Source: Oscillospiraceae bacterium (GTDB taxonomy: Bacteria; Bacillota; Clostridia; Oscillospirales; Ruminococcaceae). Taken from it: a stretch of 64,000 nt of DNA. Positions 18,410 to 26,912 of this stretch are shown in pieces. The position numbers and the translations under genes were made by a program. The notes below the pieces were generated by a model. The model was not told the DNA's origin. It was given only the letters and a program-made list of their open reading frames with translations, and did no database searches. The stretch spans positions 1 through 64,000 of the forward strand of contig JAFUAD010000046.1 in NCBI GenBank assembly GCA_017460835.1. Reading direction: 5' to 3'. Every line of letters begins with the position of its first letter. Position 1 is the stretch's first letter.

Positions 18410-19576
18410 ATGGATAAGAAAAAAAGAATTGTGTGTGCTTTGCTTGCGGCGGTGACCGCAGCGATGATGATGACCGGATGCTCCGTCACCACCTCTGAAT
18501 CCGGTTCGGCAGGAAATACAGCTTCCTCCGATGCATCATCCAATGAGATCACAGAATTCAAATACGGCAAAATCGACATTCCCGGCAAGGACGGCGCACT
18601 CTGCGGTGCACCGATCTATATCGCCTATGAGAACGGGTATTTTGCGCAGGAAGGCTTCGATGTCACGCTGATCTCCGCAGATTTTGAAACGCGGAAGATC
18701 GGGCTGAACAACGGCACCATTCCGATTGTGAACGGCGACTTTCAGTTCTTCCCGTCCATCGAAAACGGCATCAATGTCAAGGTGGTGGACGGTCTGCACG
18801 AGGGCTGCATCAAATTTGCGGTTCGTCCGGATTCGGATATTTCCTCAGCGGCAGATCTGAAGGGCAAAAAAATCGGCGTGGATGAAATCGGCGGCACCCC
18901 ACATCAGGTTGCATCGCTCTGGCTGGAAAATGCCGGCATCTCTGCCGACCCCGCGGCCGGTGAGGTAACATTCCTGCCGTATTCCGACGGTAATCTGGAA
19001 TTTGAAGCGCTGGCAAGCGGCGAAATTGACGTTGCAGCACTCTGGGATCCGCTCGGCTCCATCAAGGAGAAGGCGGGCGATGTGAAAATCATCTTCGATC
19101 TCGGCACAGATCCCTTTTTTGCAGGCAAATTCTGCTGCTTCCTGTATGCGTCCTCCAAGGTGCTGAAGGAAAACCCGGATGAGGTCGCGGCGCTGCTGCG
19201 TGCTTACCGGAAGGCGCAGGAGTGGATCTATGAAAATCCGGAGGAGGCTGTCCGGAAGATCATCGACGGCAATTATGCAGCTATTGAGGATGAGGAGCTT
19301 GCGGTGCAGCTGATCAAGGGCTACGGCTATCCCTCGGCACAGCAGCACAGCACGGACTGGGATGCAAAGGTGCAGGAAAACGTGAAGTATTTCGTAGACG
19401 GTCTTTCACAGATCGGATATCTCGAAAGCGATCCGGATGCATTTGCGGCGGAGATTTATCAGAAGGTGGACGTCGGTGAACTGACAGCTGCTGAGCTTTC
19501 GACGGAGCCGCGGGAGTTTTTACGCAGTGCGGAAAATGAGATTGCAGAAGCGCCCGCCGCGGAACATCATCACTAA
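18410..19576 (+). CDS. ABC transporter substrate-binding lipoprotein (SsuA/TauA/NMT1 family)
   Basis: The 388-residue protein has a lipoprotein signal with lipobox ending MTGC (Cys24), a Ser-rich tether, and an NMT1/SsuA-type binding fold with YIAYENGYFAQEGFDV near 70-85. This family binds aliphatic sulfonates, taurine, nitrate or thiamine precursors. With the sulfur genes beside it, an organosulfur ligand is the best guess. AAGGAGG lies eight bases before the ATG. The C-terminus ends in three His, which might bind metal. Permease and ATPase follow directly. Confidence 0.88.
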   Translation: MDKKKRIVCALLAAVTAAMMMTGCSVTTSESGSAGNTASSDASSNEITEFKYGKIDIPGKDGALCGAPIYIAYENGYFAQEGFDVTLISADFETRKIGLNNGTIPIVNGDFQFFPSIENGINVKVVDGLHEGCIKFAVRPDSDISSAADLKGKKIGVDEIGGTPHQVASLWLENAGISADPAAGEVTFLPYSDGNLEFEALASGEIDVAALWDPLGSIKEKAGDVKIIFDLGTDPFFAGKFCCFLYASSKVLKENPDEVAALLRAYRKAQEWIYENPEEAVRKIIDGNYAAIEDEELAVQLIKGYGYPSAQQHSTDWDAKVQENVKYFVDGLSQIGYLESDPDAFAAEIYQKVDVGELTAAELSTEPREFLRSAENEIAEAPAAEHHH

Positions 19577-19588
19577 GGAACGGCGGCT

Positions 19589-20608
19589 ATGGAGAAGAAA
19601 AAGAGCTATCATCGCGGCAGTATCTTTTTGCTTCATATTCTGCTGACATCTGCCGGATTCGGGATTGCTGTTCTGGCAAATCTTCTGGTTCCGCAGAAGG
19701 CTTCAGTCAAAATTGTGCCGTATATTGTGAACATTGCCGGACTGCAAATCCGAACCGACATCAATGATGCGTACCGCTTTGTGCTGCTCTGCCTGATCCT
19801 GCTCTATACCGTGATCGGGATTGTGACATGGTTCCGGAAGACCGGCAGGAAGAAATATGCAAAAAATGCGGCATTTCGGTTTGCGCTTGGAATTGCGCTT
19901 GCCCTCTGGGATATCACCGGAACAAAATATCAGATTCTCCCGCAGCCGTTCTTTCCGGGGCCTGCACAGGTTATAGGAGCATATCTGGCGGACGGATCGT
20001 ACATTCTGCAAAACACGCTCTATTCTCTCCGGCTTTATTTCTTCGGATTTGCAAGCGGAGTGATCCTCGGCATCACAACGGGCATCCTGATCGGATGGTT
20101 CCCGAAGGTCTATTACTGGGTATATCCGGTTCTGAAAATCACCGGTGTGGTGCCGGCCGTTGCATGGATGCCCTTTGCACTGACAGTGCTTCCGACATCC
20201 TTTACCGCAGCAGTTTTTCTGATTGTGATTTGCGCATGGTTTTCAATATCCTTCCTGACTGCGCAGGGCATTCAGAGCACCCCGAAGCAGAATTATGAGG
20301 CTGCACGGATTCTTGGCGGCGGACAGCTGAATCTGATTTTTCATGTTGCAATCCCGCATGCAATGCCCGATATTTTTACGGGAATCACGACGGCAAATGC
20401 CATGGCCTTCACGACGCTCGTCATGAGCGAGATGCTCGGTCAGCCGGGCGGTCTCGGCTACTATATCAACCAGTCAAAGGTCTGGTCCGCATACTATAAA
20501 ATTCTCGCGGCAATTGTGATTATGGCGATTTTGTTCTCCGTCATCAATTTCCTGATCGGTTTGGTTCAAAAGCGTTTGCTGCGCTGGCAGAAGGGAGTGG
20601 TTCGGTGA
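19589..20608 (+). CDS. ABC transporter permease (SsuC/TauC family)
   Basis: The 339-residue inner-membrane protein has two N-terminal hydrophobic segments (about 12-30 and 62-80) added to the usual six-helix BPD_transp_1 core. The EAA loop reads NYEAARILGGGQLNLIFHVAIPHAMPDI in pieces near 230-258. It forms the channel with the lipoprotein upstream and the ATPase downstream. The gap to the previous gene is 12 bases, and the stop overlaps the GTG start of the ATPase by four. Confidence 0.9.
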   Translation: MEKKKSYHRGSIFLLHILLTSAGFGIAVLANLLVPQKASVKIVPYIVNIAGLQIRTDINDAYRFVLLCLILLYTVIGIVTWFRKTGRKKYAKNAAFRFALGIALALWDITGTKYQILPQPFFPGPAQVIGAYLADGSYILQNTLYSLRLYFFGFASGVILGITTGILIGWFPKVYYWVYPVLKITGVVPAVAWMPFALTVLPTSFTAAVFLIVICAWFSISFLTAQGIQSTPKQNYEAARILGGGQLNLIFHVAIPHAMPDIFTGITTANAMAFTTLVMSEMLGQPGGLGYYINQSKVWSAYYKILAAIVIMAILFSVINFLIGLVQKRLLRWQKGVVR

Positions 20609-21384
20609 GCAGTGCAATCAGCATTTCAAAGGTTGACCGTGTTTACAGGGATGATGATCAGAACACTGTTGAAGCACTGCGGGATGTTTCGCTGGAAATC
20701 AGACCCGGCGAATTCGTCTCGGTCATCGGCCCCTCGGGCTGCGGCAAAACCACGCTGCTCCGTCTGATTGCGGGGCTGGATAAACCGCAGGCGGGCAAGC
20801 TGGAGATCGACGGCAGACAGATTACCTCCGTGGATCCGGAGAGAGGCTTTGTGTTCCAGCAGGGGAGTCTGTTTCCGTGGCTGACCGTAAAGCGCAATAT
20901 TGCATACGGGCTGAAGGCACGCGGGGTATACCGCGAAAAAAAGGCCGATATCAAACGCTATATTGAACTGGTCGGCTTACAGGGCTTTGAGCACGCATAT
21001 CCGCATCAGATTTCCGGCGGTATGGCGCAGCGTGTCGCCATTGCCAGAGCATTGATCAATGAGCCGAAGGCATTGCTGCTCGATGAGCCGATGGGCGCAC
21101 TGGATTCCTTTACACGCGCTGCTTTGCAGGATAAGCTGCTGGAGCTCTGGAAGGAAAACGGCATCACGATGGTGCTTGTCACGCACGATATTGACGAGGC
21201 AATCTATCTCAGCGACCGGATTGTGATTATGACACCGCGTCCGGGGAAAATCAGCGAGATTATCGACGTTGATTTGCCGCGTCCGAGACACCGCGGCGGC
21301 AGCAGATTCCTCGCAATGCGAAAAAAGATTCTGGAGGTCTTTGAGCTTGCGCAGGCGCTCCCGGAGCCGGAATATATGATCTGA
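20605..21384 (+). CDS. ABC transporter ATP-binding protein (SsuB/TauB family)
   Basis: The 259-residue ATPase has Walker A GPSGCGKTT near 43-51, a Q-loop in FVFQQGSLFPW near 85, the signature SGGMAQRVA (Gln of LSGGQ replaced by Met) near 139, Walker B LLLDEPMGALD and the switch His in VLVTHDIDEA. It starts at GTG overlapping the permease stop (GTGA), so translation is coupled. It energises uptake of the presumed organosulfur compound. Confidence 0.92.
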   Translation: MSSAISISKVDRVYRDDDQNTVEALRDVSLEIRPGEFVSVIGPSGCGKTTLLRLIAGLDKPQAGKLEIDGRQITSVDPERGFVFQQGSLFPWLTVKRNIAYGLKARGVYREKKADIKRYIELVGLQGFEHAYPHQISGGMAQRVAIARALINEPKALLLDEPMGALDSFTRAALQDKLLELWKENGITMVLVTHDIDEAIYLSDRIVIMTPRPGKISEIIDVDLPRPRHRGGSRFLAMRKKILEVFELAQALPEPEYMI

Positions 21385-21443
21385 AACAAAAACCGCCTGG
21401 GGAGTGGCTTTTTCGGGGAGCTCTTCGCGATTATAATCGGAGC

Positions 21444-21484
21444 TGTCTCTGAAGCTTTTGGTCGAGCTTTTTTCAAAAGTCCCT
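21444..21484. repeat. Left part of an interrupted intergenic repeat element
   Basis: GGTCGAGCTTTTTTCAAAAG ends here. Its natural continuation, TTTCAAAAAGCTCGCGGGTCGAGG, appears 0.85 kb later at 22324. TTTCAAAA is present on both sides of the inserted gene (21471-21478 and 22324-22331). Confidence 0.45.
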
Positions 21485-21534
21485 TTTAAGAATTGTGTTG
21501 TTAAGATAAATCGGAATCTATAGGAGAGCAGAAT

Positions 21535-22284
21535 ATGGACAATACAAAACGATTTGACGGCAAGGGTGAAATCTACGCAAAATCAAGACCAAGCTACGCC
21601 GCCGGGCTATTCGATCATATCAAAAGCAGACTGCCTGTTTTAGAGGATAGTGTCTTTGCTGATATTGGTTCCGGCACGGGAATTTTCAGTGAGCAGCTTC
21701 TGAATTGCGGATACCGTGTGTATGCCGTTGAGCCAAACACGGATATGCGACAAATAGCAGAGGAAAGACTATCGAAGTATAAAGGCTTCACTTCTGTAGA
21801 CGGTGCCGACAATAATACGAATCTTCCGGATCAAAGCGTTAACTTTATTACTGTAGCACAAGCGTTTCATTGGTTTGATGCCGAAGCGTTCAAGAAAGAA
21901 TGCAAACGTATCCTAAAACAAAATGGGCTGGTGATCATTGTCTACAACTTTCGTGACAATCAAGCCGCTTGTACTAAAGCTCTTGCTGATTTACGCCGTA
22001 AATATAATCCCGAATTTCATGGATTTTCAAATGGCATCAGTGATGAAAAATGTCGTGCTTTCTTTGACGGTAACTGCGAGACCTTTCGTGTAGATAACAG
22101 TCAGAACTATGACAGACAAGGTTATATCAACCGTGTGCTATCGTCCTCTTACTCTCTGCGTGAAAGTGATGAAAGATATACCGAATATTTGAAAGAGATC
22201 AATATGATTTTTGATAAATTTGCAGATAACGGTACAATAACTGTACCTATATATACGATAGCATATATAGGTACTATAATATAA
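21535..22284 (+). CDS. Class I SAM-dependent methyltransferase, probably acquired
   Basis: The 249-residue protein has the Methyltransf_11-type Rossmann fold: ADIGSGTGIFSEQLL near 42-56 binds SAM, AVEPNTDM near 65 and VAQAFHWFD near 108 complete the core. The substrate is unknown. AGGAGAG precedes the ATG. The gene is clearly AT-richer than its neighbours and uses A/T-ending codons, and it sits inside an intergenic repeat element. I infer recent horizontal transfer. A promoter is not obvious. Confidence 0.85.
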   Translation: MDNTKRFDGKGEIYAKSRPSYAAGLFDHIKSRLPVLEDSVFADIGSGTGIFSEQLLNCGYRVYAVEPNTDMRQIAEERLSKYKGFTSVDGADNNTNLPDQSVNFITVAQAFHWFDAEAFKKECKRILKQNGLVIIVYNFRDNQAACTKALADLRRKYNPEFHGFSNGISDEKCRAFFDGNCETFRVDNSQNYDRQGYINRVLSSSYSLRESDERYTEYLKEINMIFDKFADNGTITVPIYTIAYIGTII

Positions 22285-22323
22285 CTTCTGATTTAACGCA
22301 GGAACACTTTTCCTAAATGGGAG

Positions 22324-22498
22324 TTTCAAAAAGCTCGCGGGTCGAGGGCAGAGCCCTCGTCGCCCGTCGCAACGGGCGAAACTCCCCTAGCGTGCAAAGA
22401 GCTCGGCGGGCTTGGGAACCCCATGTTTGCCGAAGCGAAACTGCGCAGTTTCGCTTTGCGAAACATGGGCGATAGAGATCCCCATTCCAAAATAGCAT
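22324..22498. repeat. Palindrome-rich intergenic repeat element
   Basis: The stretch contains CGAGGGCAGAGCCCTCG, GCCCGTCGCAACGGGC and a large nested hairpin at about 22420-22470, in which CCCATGTTT pairs with AAACATGGG around a perfect 20-bp palindrome centred on CTGCGCAG. The rest of the 22285-22735 gap holds a terminator at 22554 and no gene. Confidence 0.6.
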
Positions 22499-22553
22499 CC
22501 GCGAAGCAGATACTTTATTTCTGAAATCTTAAAATCCCCGATTTGCCACACTT

Positions 22554-22614
22554 AACCGCCTGCCAGGTGTTCCTGCAATTTGCAGTGCTGCCTGACAGGC
22601 GGTTTGCTGTTTTC
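22554..22614 (+). terminator. Rho-independent terminator-like hairpin, plus strand
   Basis: AACCGCCTG (22554-22562) pairs with CAGGCGGTT (22596-22604), with inner pairing CCAGG/CCTG and CTGCAAATTGCAG-like bases, followed by TTGCTGTTTTC. Confidence 0.6.
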
Positions 22615-22735
22615 CCGCCATTGAACGCAAAAGCGCGCTTCGCCCTCTGCGGGAATATTGTATGCTGCATCATATTGGGTACCCGCTGAAGCCTTGCATC
22701 CTCCTGCCGTTCAGAAATTTTGGCAGATGCGTTCT

Positions 22736-22845
22736 TCACAGCCCGATTGCTGTGAATGCCTGATCAAGGTCGCGGATAATATCCTCGGGCTCCTCCAGTC
22801 CGACGCTGAACCGGATAAAGCCGTTCCGGAACTGCGCCGGGTAAA
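22736..22845 (-). pseudogene. 3' remnant of a cystathionine gamma-synthase/MetY-type gene
   Basis: On the minus strand about 34 codons read NGFIRFSVGLEEPEDIIRDL and end DQAFTAIGL before TGA at 22736-22738. This is the C-terminal signature of Cys/Met-metabolism PLP enzymes (compare IRLSVGIEDIDDIL in mccB and IRISAGLEDAEDLI in metY of this window). Nothing upstream in frame continues the family. I infer a decayed third paralogue, its 5' part lost to the tRNA region. Confidence 0.6.
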
Positions 22846-22895
22846 GGGTGCGTTTTCGCTTCCAAAAACGGGCTTTTGTTTCAAAACAAGGCAAA

Positions 22896-22940
22896 GAAAA
22901 ATGTCCTAGATACGCGATTTTCGTCGTATCTAGGACATTT
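22896..22940 (-). terminator. Terminator of the tRNA-Leu/tRNA-Ser unit
   Basis: ATGTCCTAGATACG pairs with CGTATCTAGGACAT around a loop with GATTTT, followed on the minus strand by a T-run. It is nearly the same element as that at 616-659. Confidence 0.85.
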
Positions 22941-22948
22941 CACAAAAG

Positions 22949-23037
22949 CGGAAAGAGAGGGATTGGAACCCTCGAGACGCTATCAACGCCTACACGATTT
23001 CCAGTCGTGCGCCTTCGACCAGCTCAGCCATCTTTCC
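22949..23037 (-). tRNA. tRNA-Ser (anticodon GGA)
   Basis: A class II tRNA with acceptor GGAAAGA, anticodon loop CTGGAAA and T-arm GGTTCCAATCC. CCA is not encoded: the discriminator G is followed by CTTTTG. It is preceded by tRNA-Leu 39 bases upstream on the same strand. Confidence 0.93.
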
Positions 23038-23076
23038 ACACAGCGAACTTGTCTACAAGACAATATAAGAAAAAAG

Positions 23077-23159
23077 TGGTGCGAGTGACGGGACTTGAAC
23101 CCGTACGCCGAAACACACGCCCCTCAAACGTGCCTGTCTGCCAATTCCAGCACACTCGC
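23077..23159 (-). tRNA. tRNA-Leu (anticodon GAG)
   Basis: A class II tRNA with acceptor GCGAGTG, D-arm TGGAATTGGCAGACA, anticodon GAG within TTGAGGG, T-arm GGTTCAAGTCC and an encoded CCA. It is probably co-transcribed with tRNA-Ser(GGA). Confidence 0.93.
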
Positions 23160-23272
23160 ATTCACTACCTTGATATTATAGCAAAAAAACAGATAAAAGT
23201 CAAGAGGGGACTCGCAATTTTTTGGAATTCAGCATTTTGCACAAATCCATTGCGAGTCCCGTTAAACTTACT

Positions 23273-24427
23273 TCAGTTTCGTATGAGGTACCGCTTCAAC
23301 AGCGTGAGATCGACTGCATTGATCTTCCGGTCGGCATTCATGTCCGCCTGCGCCGCCTGCGATTCGTTGAGGGTAACCTCTGTATACAGCGCTTTGGAAA
23401 GCAGCACCGCGTCTGCGACCGTGACCTCTCCGTTCAGGTTGACGTCGCCGATCAGCGGCTCCGGAATGGGCGCAGCGGTCGTTTCGGTCGTGGTAGTTGT
23501 AGTGGTTGTGGTCGTGGCGGATTCAGGCTGTGTGGTGATCTCCGCAAGGCTCGGCTCGATATCGTACCACCAGTCCTCCCACGGATTCCCGGCGCGCTGC
23601 TTTGCGGCGACCTCTGCCTTTGTCCATGTGAACACATTGTCGTAGAGGTGCCCCTCCTCGTAGTACCACTGTGCGAGCGCGCAGCCCTCATCGGGGTAAT
23701 TGGCGTAGTATCCGTCATCGCCGGTGTAATTTGCCCAGCCGGTATTATGCCCCTTCAGCGCGCCGCGGACGATCTGCCAGCCCTTGAGATCGTAGTCCAC
23801 GATCGCGGAGCGGATGAAGTGAATGATTTTCCGGATGCCCATGTGATTGGAGATGATGCCGTCGAAGAAATTGGATTCATTGAGGTCATACCATTCCATT
23901 TCGGGGACGTCGGATTCCTGCATATAGGGGCTGTCGGGGCCGTCCTTGAATGCCGTGACGGCAGTTTGCAGTGTGCCGTAGGCATGGGCGGAGCTGCCGG
24001 GGAAGCCCTGATCGAGCGCAGTTTCGAGATCGCAGCCGTTTCCGTTTCCGCCGAGCGTGGATTCCAGCGTGCCGATGCCGAGGAAGAGCGCATACACCTT
24101 CTCGCGGTCGGTCTGCCCGAAGCGCACGGAGATGAGGTCCCAGTGCTCGTCAATTTCCTTATAGAGCGCGTACTTGACCTCCTGCACGGTCATTTTGTGA
24201 TTGATTGCGCGAATCTCGGAGATCGAGGCATCCGCGGGGGTATTGCGCTCGCCGAAATTGAACGGATTGCCGACGCCCTCCTTCTGCACATCGCGGCTTG
24301 GGTCATGCGCGATATCTGCGGCAGAAGCGCGAACCGGCGCAGGTGTGCCGATGCCGAATGCACTGAACGGCGCACACAGAACGCCGCAGCAGAGGATCGC
24401 GGACAGTTTTCTGAACCATGTTTTCAT
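23273..24427 (-). CDS. Secreted dockerin protein with a lysozyme/transglycosylase-like core
   Basis: The 384-residue protein has a signal peptide (about 1-37), a catalytic-looking core (about 40-300), a Thr-rich linker (about 308-325) and a type I-like dockerin (about 330-384) with two Ca-binding repeats, GDVNLNGEVTVADAVLL and ADMNADRKINAVDLTLL. The core has GTLESTLGGN (a Glu placed as in lytic transglycosylases), YGTLQTA and GHNTGWANYTGD. I suggest a lysozyme-like fold but do not recognise a named family. The dockerin implies attachment to a cellulosome scaffold on the cell surface. Confidence 0.75.
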   Translation of the reverse strand: MKTWFRKLSAILCCGVLCAPFSAFGIGTPAPVRASAADIAHDPSRDVQKEGVGNPFNFGERNTPADASISEIRAINHKMTVQEVKYALYKEIDEHWDLISVRFGQTDREKVYALFLGIGTLESTLGGNGNGCDLETALDQGFPGSSAHAYGTLQTAVTAFKDGPDSPYMQESDVPEMEWYDLNESNFFDGIISNHMGIRKIIHFIRSAIVDYDLKGWQIVRGALKGHNTGWANYTGDDGYYANYPDEGCALAQWYYEEGHLYDNVFTWTKAEVAAKQRAGNPWEDWWYDIEPSLAEITTQPESATTTTTTTTTTETTAAPIPEPLIGDVNLNGEVTVADAVLLSKALYTEVTLNESQAAQADMNADRKINAVDLTLLKRYLIRN

Positions 24428-24487
24428 TTTCGGTACTCCCTTTCCTGAATCAAAATTTTGCCTGTATCGGCTTATCTTTCTGCTGTT

Positions 24488-24516
24488 ATCATATCACATT
24501 TGGCAGCGATTGTCAA
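24488..24516 (-). promoter_or_regulatory. Promoter of the dockerin protein gene
   Basis: On the minus strand TTGACA (24516-24511), 17 bases, TATGAT (24493-24488). Confidence 0.85.
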
Positions 24517-24703
24517 TTGCAATTTTGTTATATTTCCGTGCAGTGATACCAAATTTCCGGTGTGATCGGCAAGGAACCGGCTTTTTTCCGGCAGCACGCA
24601 AATGCATTGACAAAATCACGCAAATCTGCCGTGAGGTGCAGGGACATCATCGGCACTCCTGCGGCATACCTAAAAGGAAAATCCGAAACTTATGTGAAAA
24701 GAC

Positions 24704-24732
24704 TTGCGGGAAGGGCGAAAATATGGTACAAT
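24704..24732 (+). promoter_or_regulatory. Promoter of the membrane protein pair
   Basis: TTGCGG (24704-24709), 17 bases, TACAAT (24727-24732). The gap 24428-24758 holds this and the divergent promoter at 24488 and no gene. Confidence 0.65.
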
Positions 24733-24758
24733 AGAGGGCAGGAAAGGATGGGTTTCGG

Positions 24759-25721
24759 ATGGAGGAAAAGGAAAAGACACCGCTGCCGGAGGACGCCGGA
24801 CAGCAGACAGAGCCGAAGCAGAAAACGCCCGAAAGGGTTTCCGCATTCCGGAATGCGCGGGAGATTGCTGCGCGGGAAAAGCGGAAGGAGGAGCTGAAGG
24901 AGCGCGCGCGGCAGCATGCTGCCGATGAAGCGGCGTATCAGGCGCGTGAGGATTATGCAAAGGAGCTTCAGGAAGAAAAGATCGACCTAATCCGGCTGAA
25001 GCAGGGAGTGATCGAGGACAGCGACAAGCTCTTTCCGAAGGAGGAGAAAAAAAAGAAATACACGCTGCGGCAGAAGATCGGCAACTGGTTTTACCATTCC
25101 AAATGGTGGCTGGGAATTGCGAGCTTCTGCGTGATTCTGGTGGCATTTCTGGCCTATGATTATTTCAGCCGGAAGGACGGCGATGTCACGGTCATGATTT
25201 TGACGGACAATGTCGAGGTCTATATCGGCGCCGATGAACTGTGCAACTGGCTGGAGACGATGTGCGATGACTACAACGAGGACGGGACTGTGCTGGTCAA
25301 CAACATCTATGTTCCGGTCTCCGATGCGACGATGAAATCCGGCGCTTCTGCCTCATCGACCTCCAATATGCAGCTTGCAACGCAGCTCGAAACCGCGACC
25401 TGTATGCTGGTTCTGGCAGATCGCAATGCAAGATCCTATCTGGAGCCGGAGCGTATTTTCATGGATATGGAGAAGCTGTATCCGGACTGCCCGCTGGCAG
25501 AGGGGTACAAGCTCAAAATCAGCGGGACGGAATTTGAGAAGCAGCTCGGCCTCTCGGAGCCGCTGCCGGAGGACACCTATCTTGCGATCCGCGCGCCGCT
25601 GGAGCGGATGAGCTCGCAGAAGGAGATGCAAAAAAGCTACGACCATGCCAAGCTGCTGCTCGATCAGATCGTCGCAGCGCTGACTGAGGAGGAACAGGGA
25701 AATGAAAAAGCCGAGGGATGA
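24759..25721 (+). CDS. Single-pass membrane protein of unknown function
   Basis: The 320-residue protein has a highly charged cytoplasmic N-terminal part (about 1-115, Glu/Lys/Arg/Gln-rich and likely coiled coil), one membrane helix near 117-137 (WWLGIASFCVILVAFLAY) and an outer domain of about 180 residues. No catalytic motif is evident in the outer domain. It overlaps the next gene by 20 bases, so the two are translationally coupled and probably form a complex. AGGAAAGG precedes the ATG. Confidence 0.8.
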   Translation: MEEKEKTPLPEDAGQQTEPKQKTPERVSAFRNAREIAAREKRKEELKERARQHAADEAAYQAREDYAKELQEEKIDLIRLKQGVIEDSDKLFPKEEKKKKYTLRQKIGNWFYHSKWWLGIASFCVILVAFLAYDYFSRKDGDVTVMILTDNVEVYIGADELCNWLETMCDDYNEDGTVLVNNIYVPVSDATMKSGASASSTSNMQLATQLETATCMLVLADRNARSYLEPERIFMDMEKLYPDCPLAEGYKLKISGTEFEKQLGLSEPLPEDTYLAIRAPLERMSSQKEMQKSYDHAKLLLDQIVAALTEEEQGNEKAEG

Positions 25722-26295
25722 ACAGGCTGCGGAGCAGCAGGGCGGCATCTATGAGCCGAAGACTGCGGAGATGTGGAAAACGCCGCTCACCGGCAAGCAG
25801 ATCGCCCTGCGGATTATGATTGCCGCGGCGGTTGTGATCATCGGTCTGGTGCTGTATTTTGCCCTGAGTGACGCCTATGAGCGCCCGATCAAAAAATACT
25901 ACAAGGGCTTTCAGAAAAACGACGCTGAAATGATGGCGGAGGCATTTCCGGACTGGCTGCGCAATGCGGATACCTCGGATACCGCGATGACCGTAAAGGC
26001 GATGTGCATGTCGATGATCTCGCTGAAAAACCTGAATTACGGCGAAAGCGTTTCCGTGAATGCGGGCGTGATCGCCAAGACAAAGGTGGCGGAGGAGAAG
26101 CTCCGGCAGCTCGAAAAGGGGATTGAGGCGCACTATCATGTCTCTGCGAAGGTCACGGACGGCTGGGACTGCACACTGGCTGTGACCTACCGCGACAGCA
26201 ATGGAAAAGAGACCAAAAATATGGAATATGCGACGGTTTACAAGATCGACGGAAGCTGGTATATGATCGACGTCGCGAACGATTCAACAGAATAA
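25702..26295 (+). CDS. Single-pass membrane protein of unknown function, partner of the upstream gene
   Basis: The 197-residue protein has a short cytoplasmic N-terminus, one membrane helix near 35-56 and an outer domain. The end of the outer domain (GWDCTLAVTYRDSNGK, then YKIDGSWYMIDV) resembles NTF2-like or DUF4878-type lipoprotein folds with a terminal beta sheet. AGGAGGAAC lies before the ATG, inside the previous gene. The function is unknown; both genes share a promoter and end at the terminator at 26304. Confidence 0.8.
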   Translation: MKKPRDEQAAEQQGGIYEPKTAEMWKTPLTGKQIALRIMIAAAVVIIGLVLYFALSDAYERPIKKYYKGFQKNDAEMMAEAFPDWLRNADTSDTAMTVKAMCMSMISLKNLNYGESVSVNAGVIAKTKVAEEKLRQLEKGIEAHYHVSAKVTDGWDCTLAVTYRDSNGKETKNMEYATVYKIDGSWYMIDVANDSTE

Positions 26296-26303
26296 CAAGC
26301 TGC

Positions 26304-26380
26304 AAAAAGGGCTCCGCTCAGATTGCCGGGAGGTACAAAAACCGTTCGGCTAACATGAGCGGAGCCCTGTTTTTATTTAT
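26304..26380. terminator. Bidirectional terminator between convergent genes
   Basis: GGGCTCCGCTCA (26309-26320) pairs with TGAGCGGAGCCC (26356-26367). TGTTTTTATT follows on plus and a CTTTTTGC run on minus, so it serves both the membrane protein pair and the cyclophilin gene. Confidence 0.88.
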
Positions 26381-26385
26381 TGTAA

Positions 26386-26862
26386 TCAGTCGGGGATGAT
26401 CTCGACCTTCTGCATGACCTGCGGGGTGATCGGCTTGTCGGCGGCATTCGTCGGAACGGATGCGATTTCATCGACAACATCCAGTCCCTCGACGATCTCA
26501 CCGAAGGCAGCGTAGTTGCCGTCGAGGTACGGTGCATCGGCGTGCATGATAAAGAACTGCGAGCCGGCGCTGTCGGGGTGCTGTGCCCGCGCCATGCTGA
26601 GGACGCCGCGGCTGTGCTTGAGCGGGTTGTTGACGCCGTTTGCGAGGAACTCGCCCTTGATGTGCCAGCCCGGGCCGCCCATGCCGGTTCCGTCGGGGCA
26701 GCCGCCCTGAATCATGAAGCCGGGGATGATGCGGTGGAAGGTCAGGCCGTCGTAAAAGCCCTCTTTTACGAGCTTTTCAAAGTTTTCGCAGGAGATCGGC
26801 GCCACATCCGGGCGCAGCTTGAATTTCATCTGCCTGCCGTTTTCCATTGTAATCAGAATCAT
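26386..26862 (-). CDS. Peptidyl-prolyl cis-trans isomerase, cyclophilin type
   Basis: The 158-residue cytoplasmic cyclophilin has FHRIIPGFMIQGG near 42-54 (catalytic Arg), LSMARAQHPDSAGSQFFI near 88-105 and the Trp-loop equivalent LDGNYAAFGEI near 113. It speeds proline isomerisation in protein folding. There is no signal peptide. AAAGGA precedes the ATG. It lies 50 bases downstream of the AAA protein gene. Confidence 0.95.
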   Translation of the reverse strand: MILITMENGRQMKFKLRPDVAPISCENFEKLVKEGFYDGLTFHRIIPGFMIQGGCPDGTGMGGPGWHIKGEFLANGVNNPLKHSRGVLSMARAQHPDSAGSQFFIMHADAPYLDGNYAAFGEIVEGLDVVDEIASVPTNAADKPITPQVMQKVEIIPD

Positions 26863-26912
26863 AGTGATAATCCTTTCGTTTTGGTTTTACAGGTGTTCAC
26901 ATTGAACACGTT

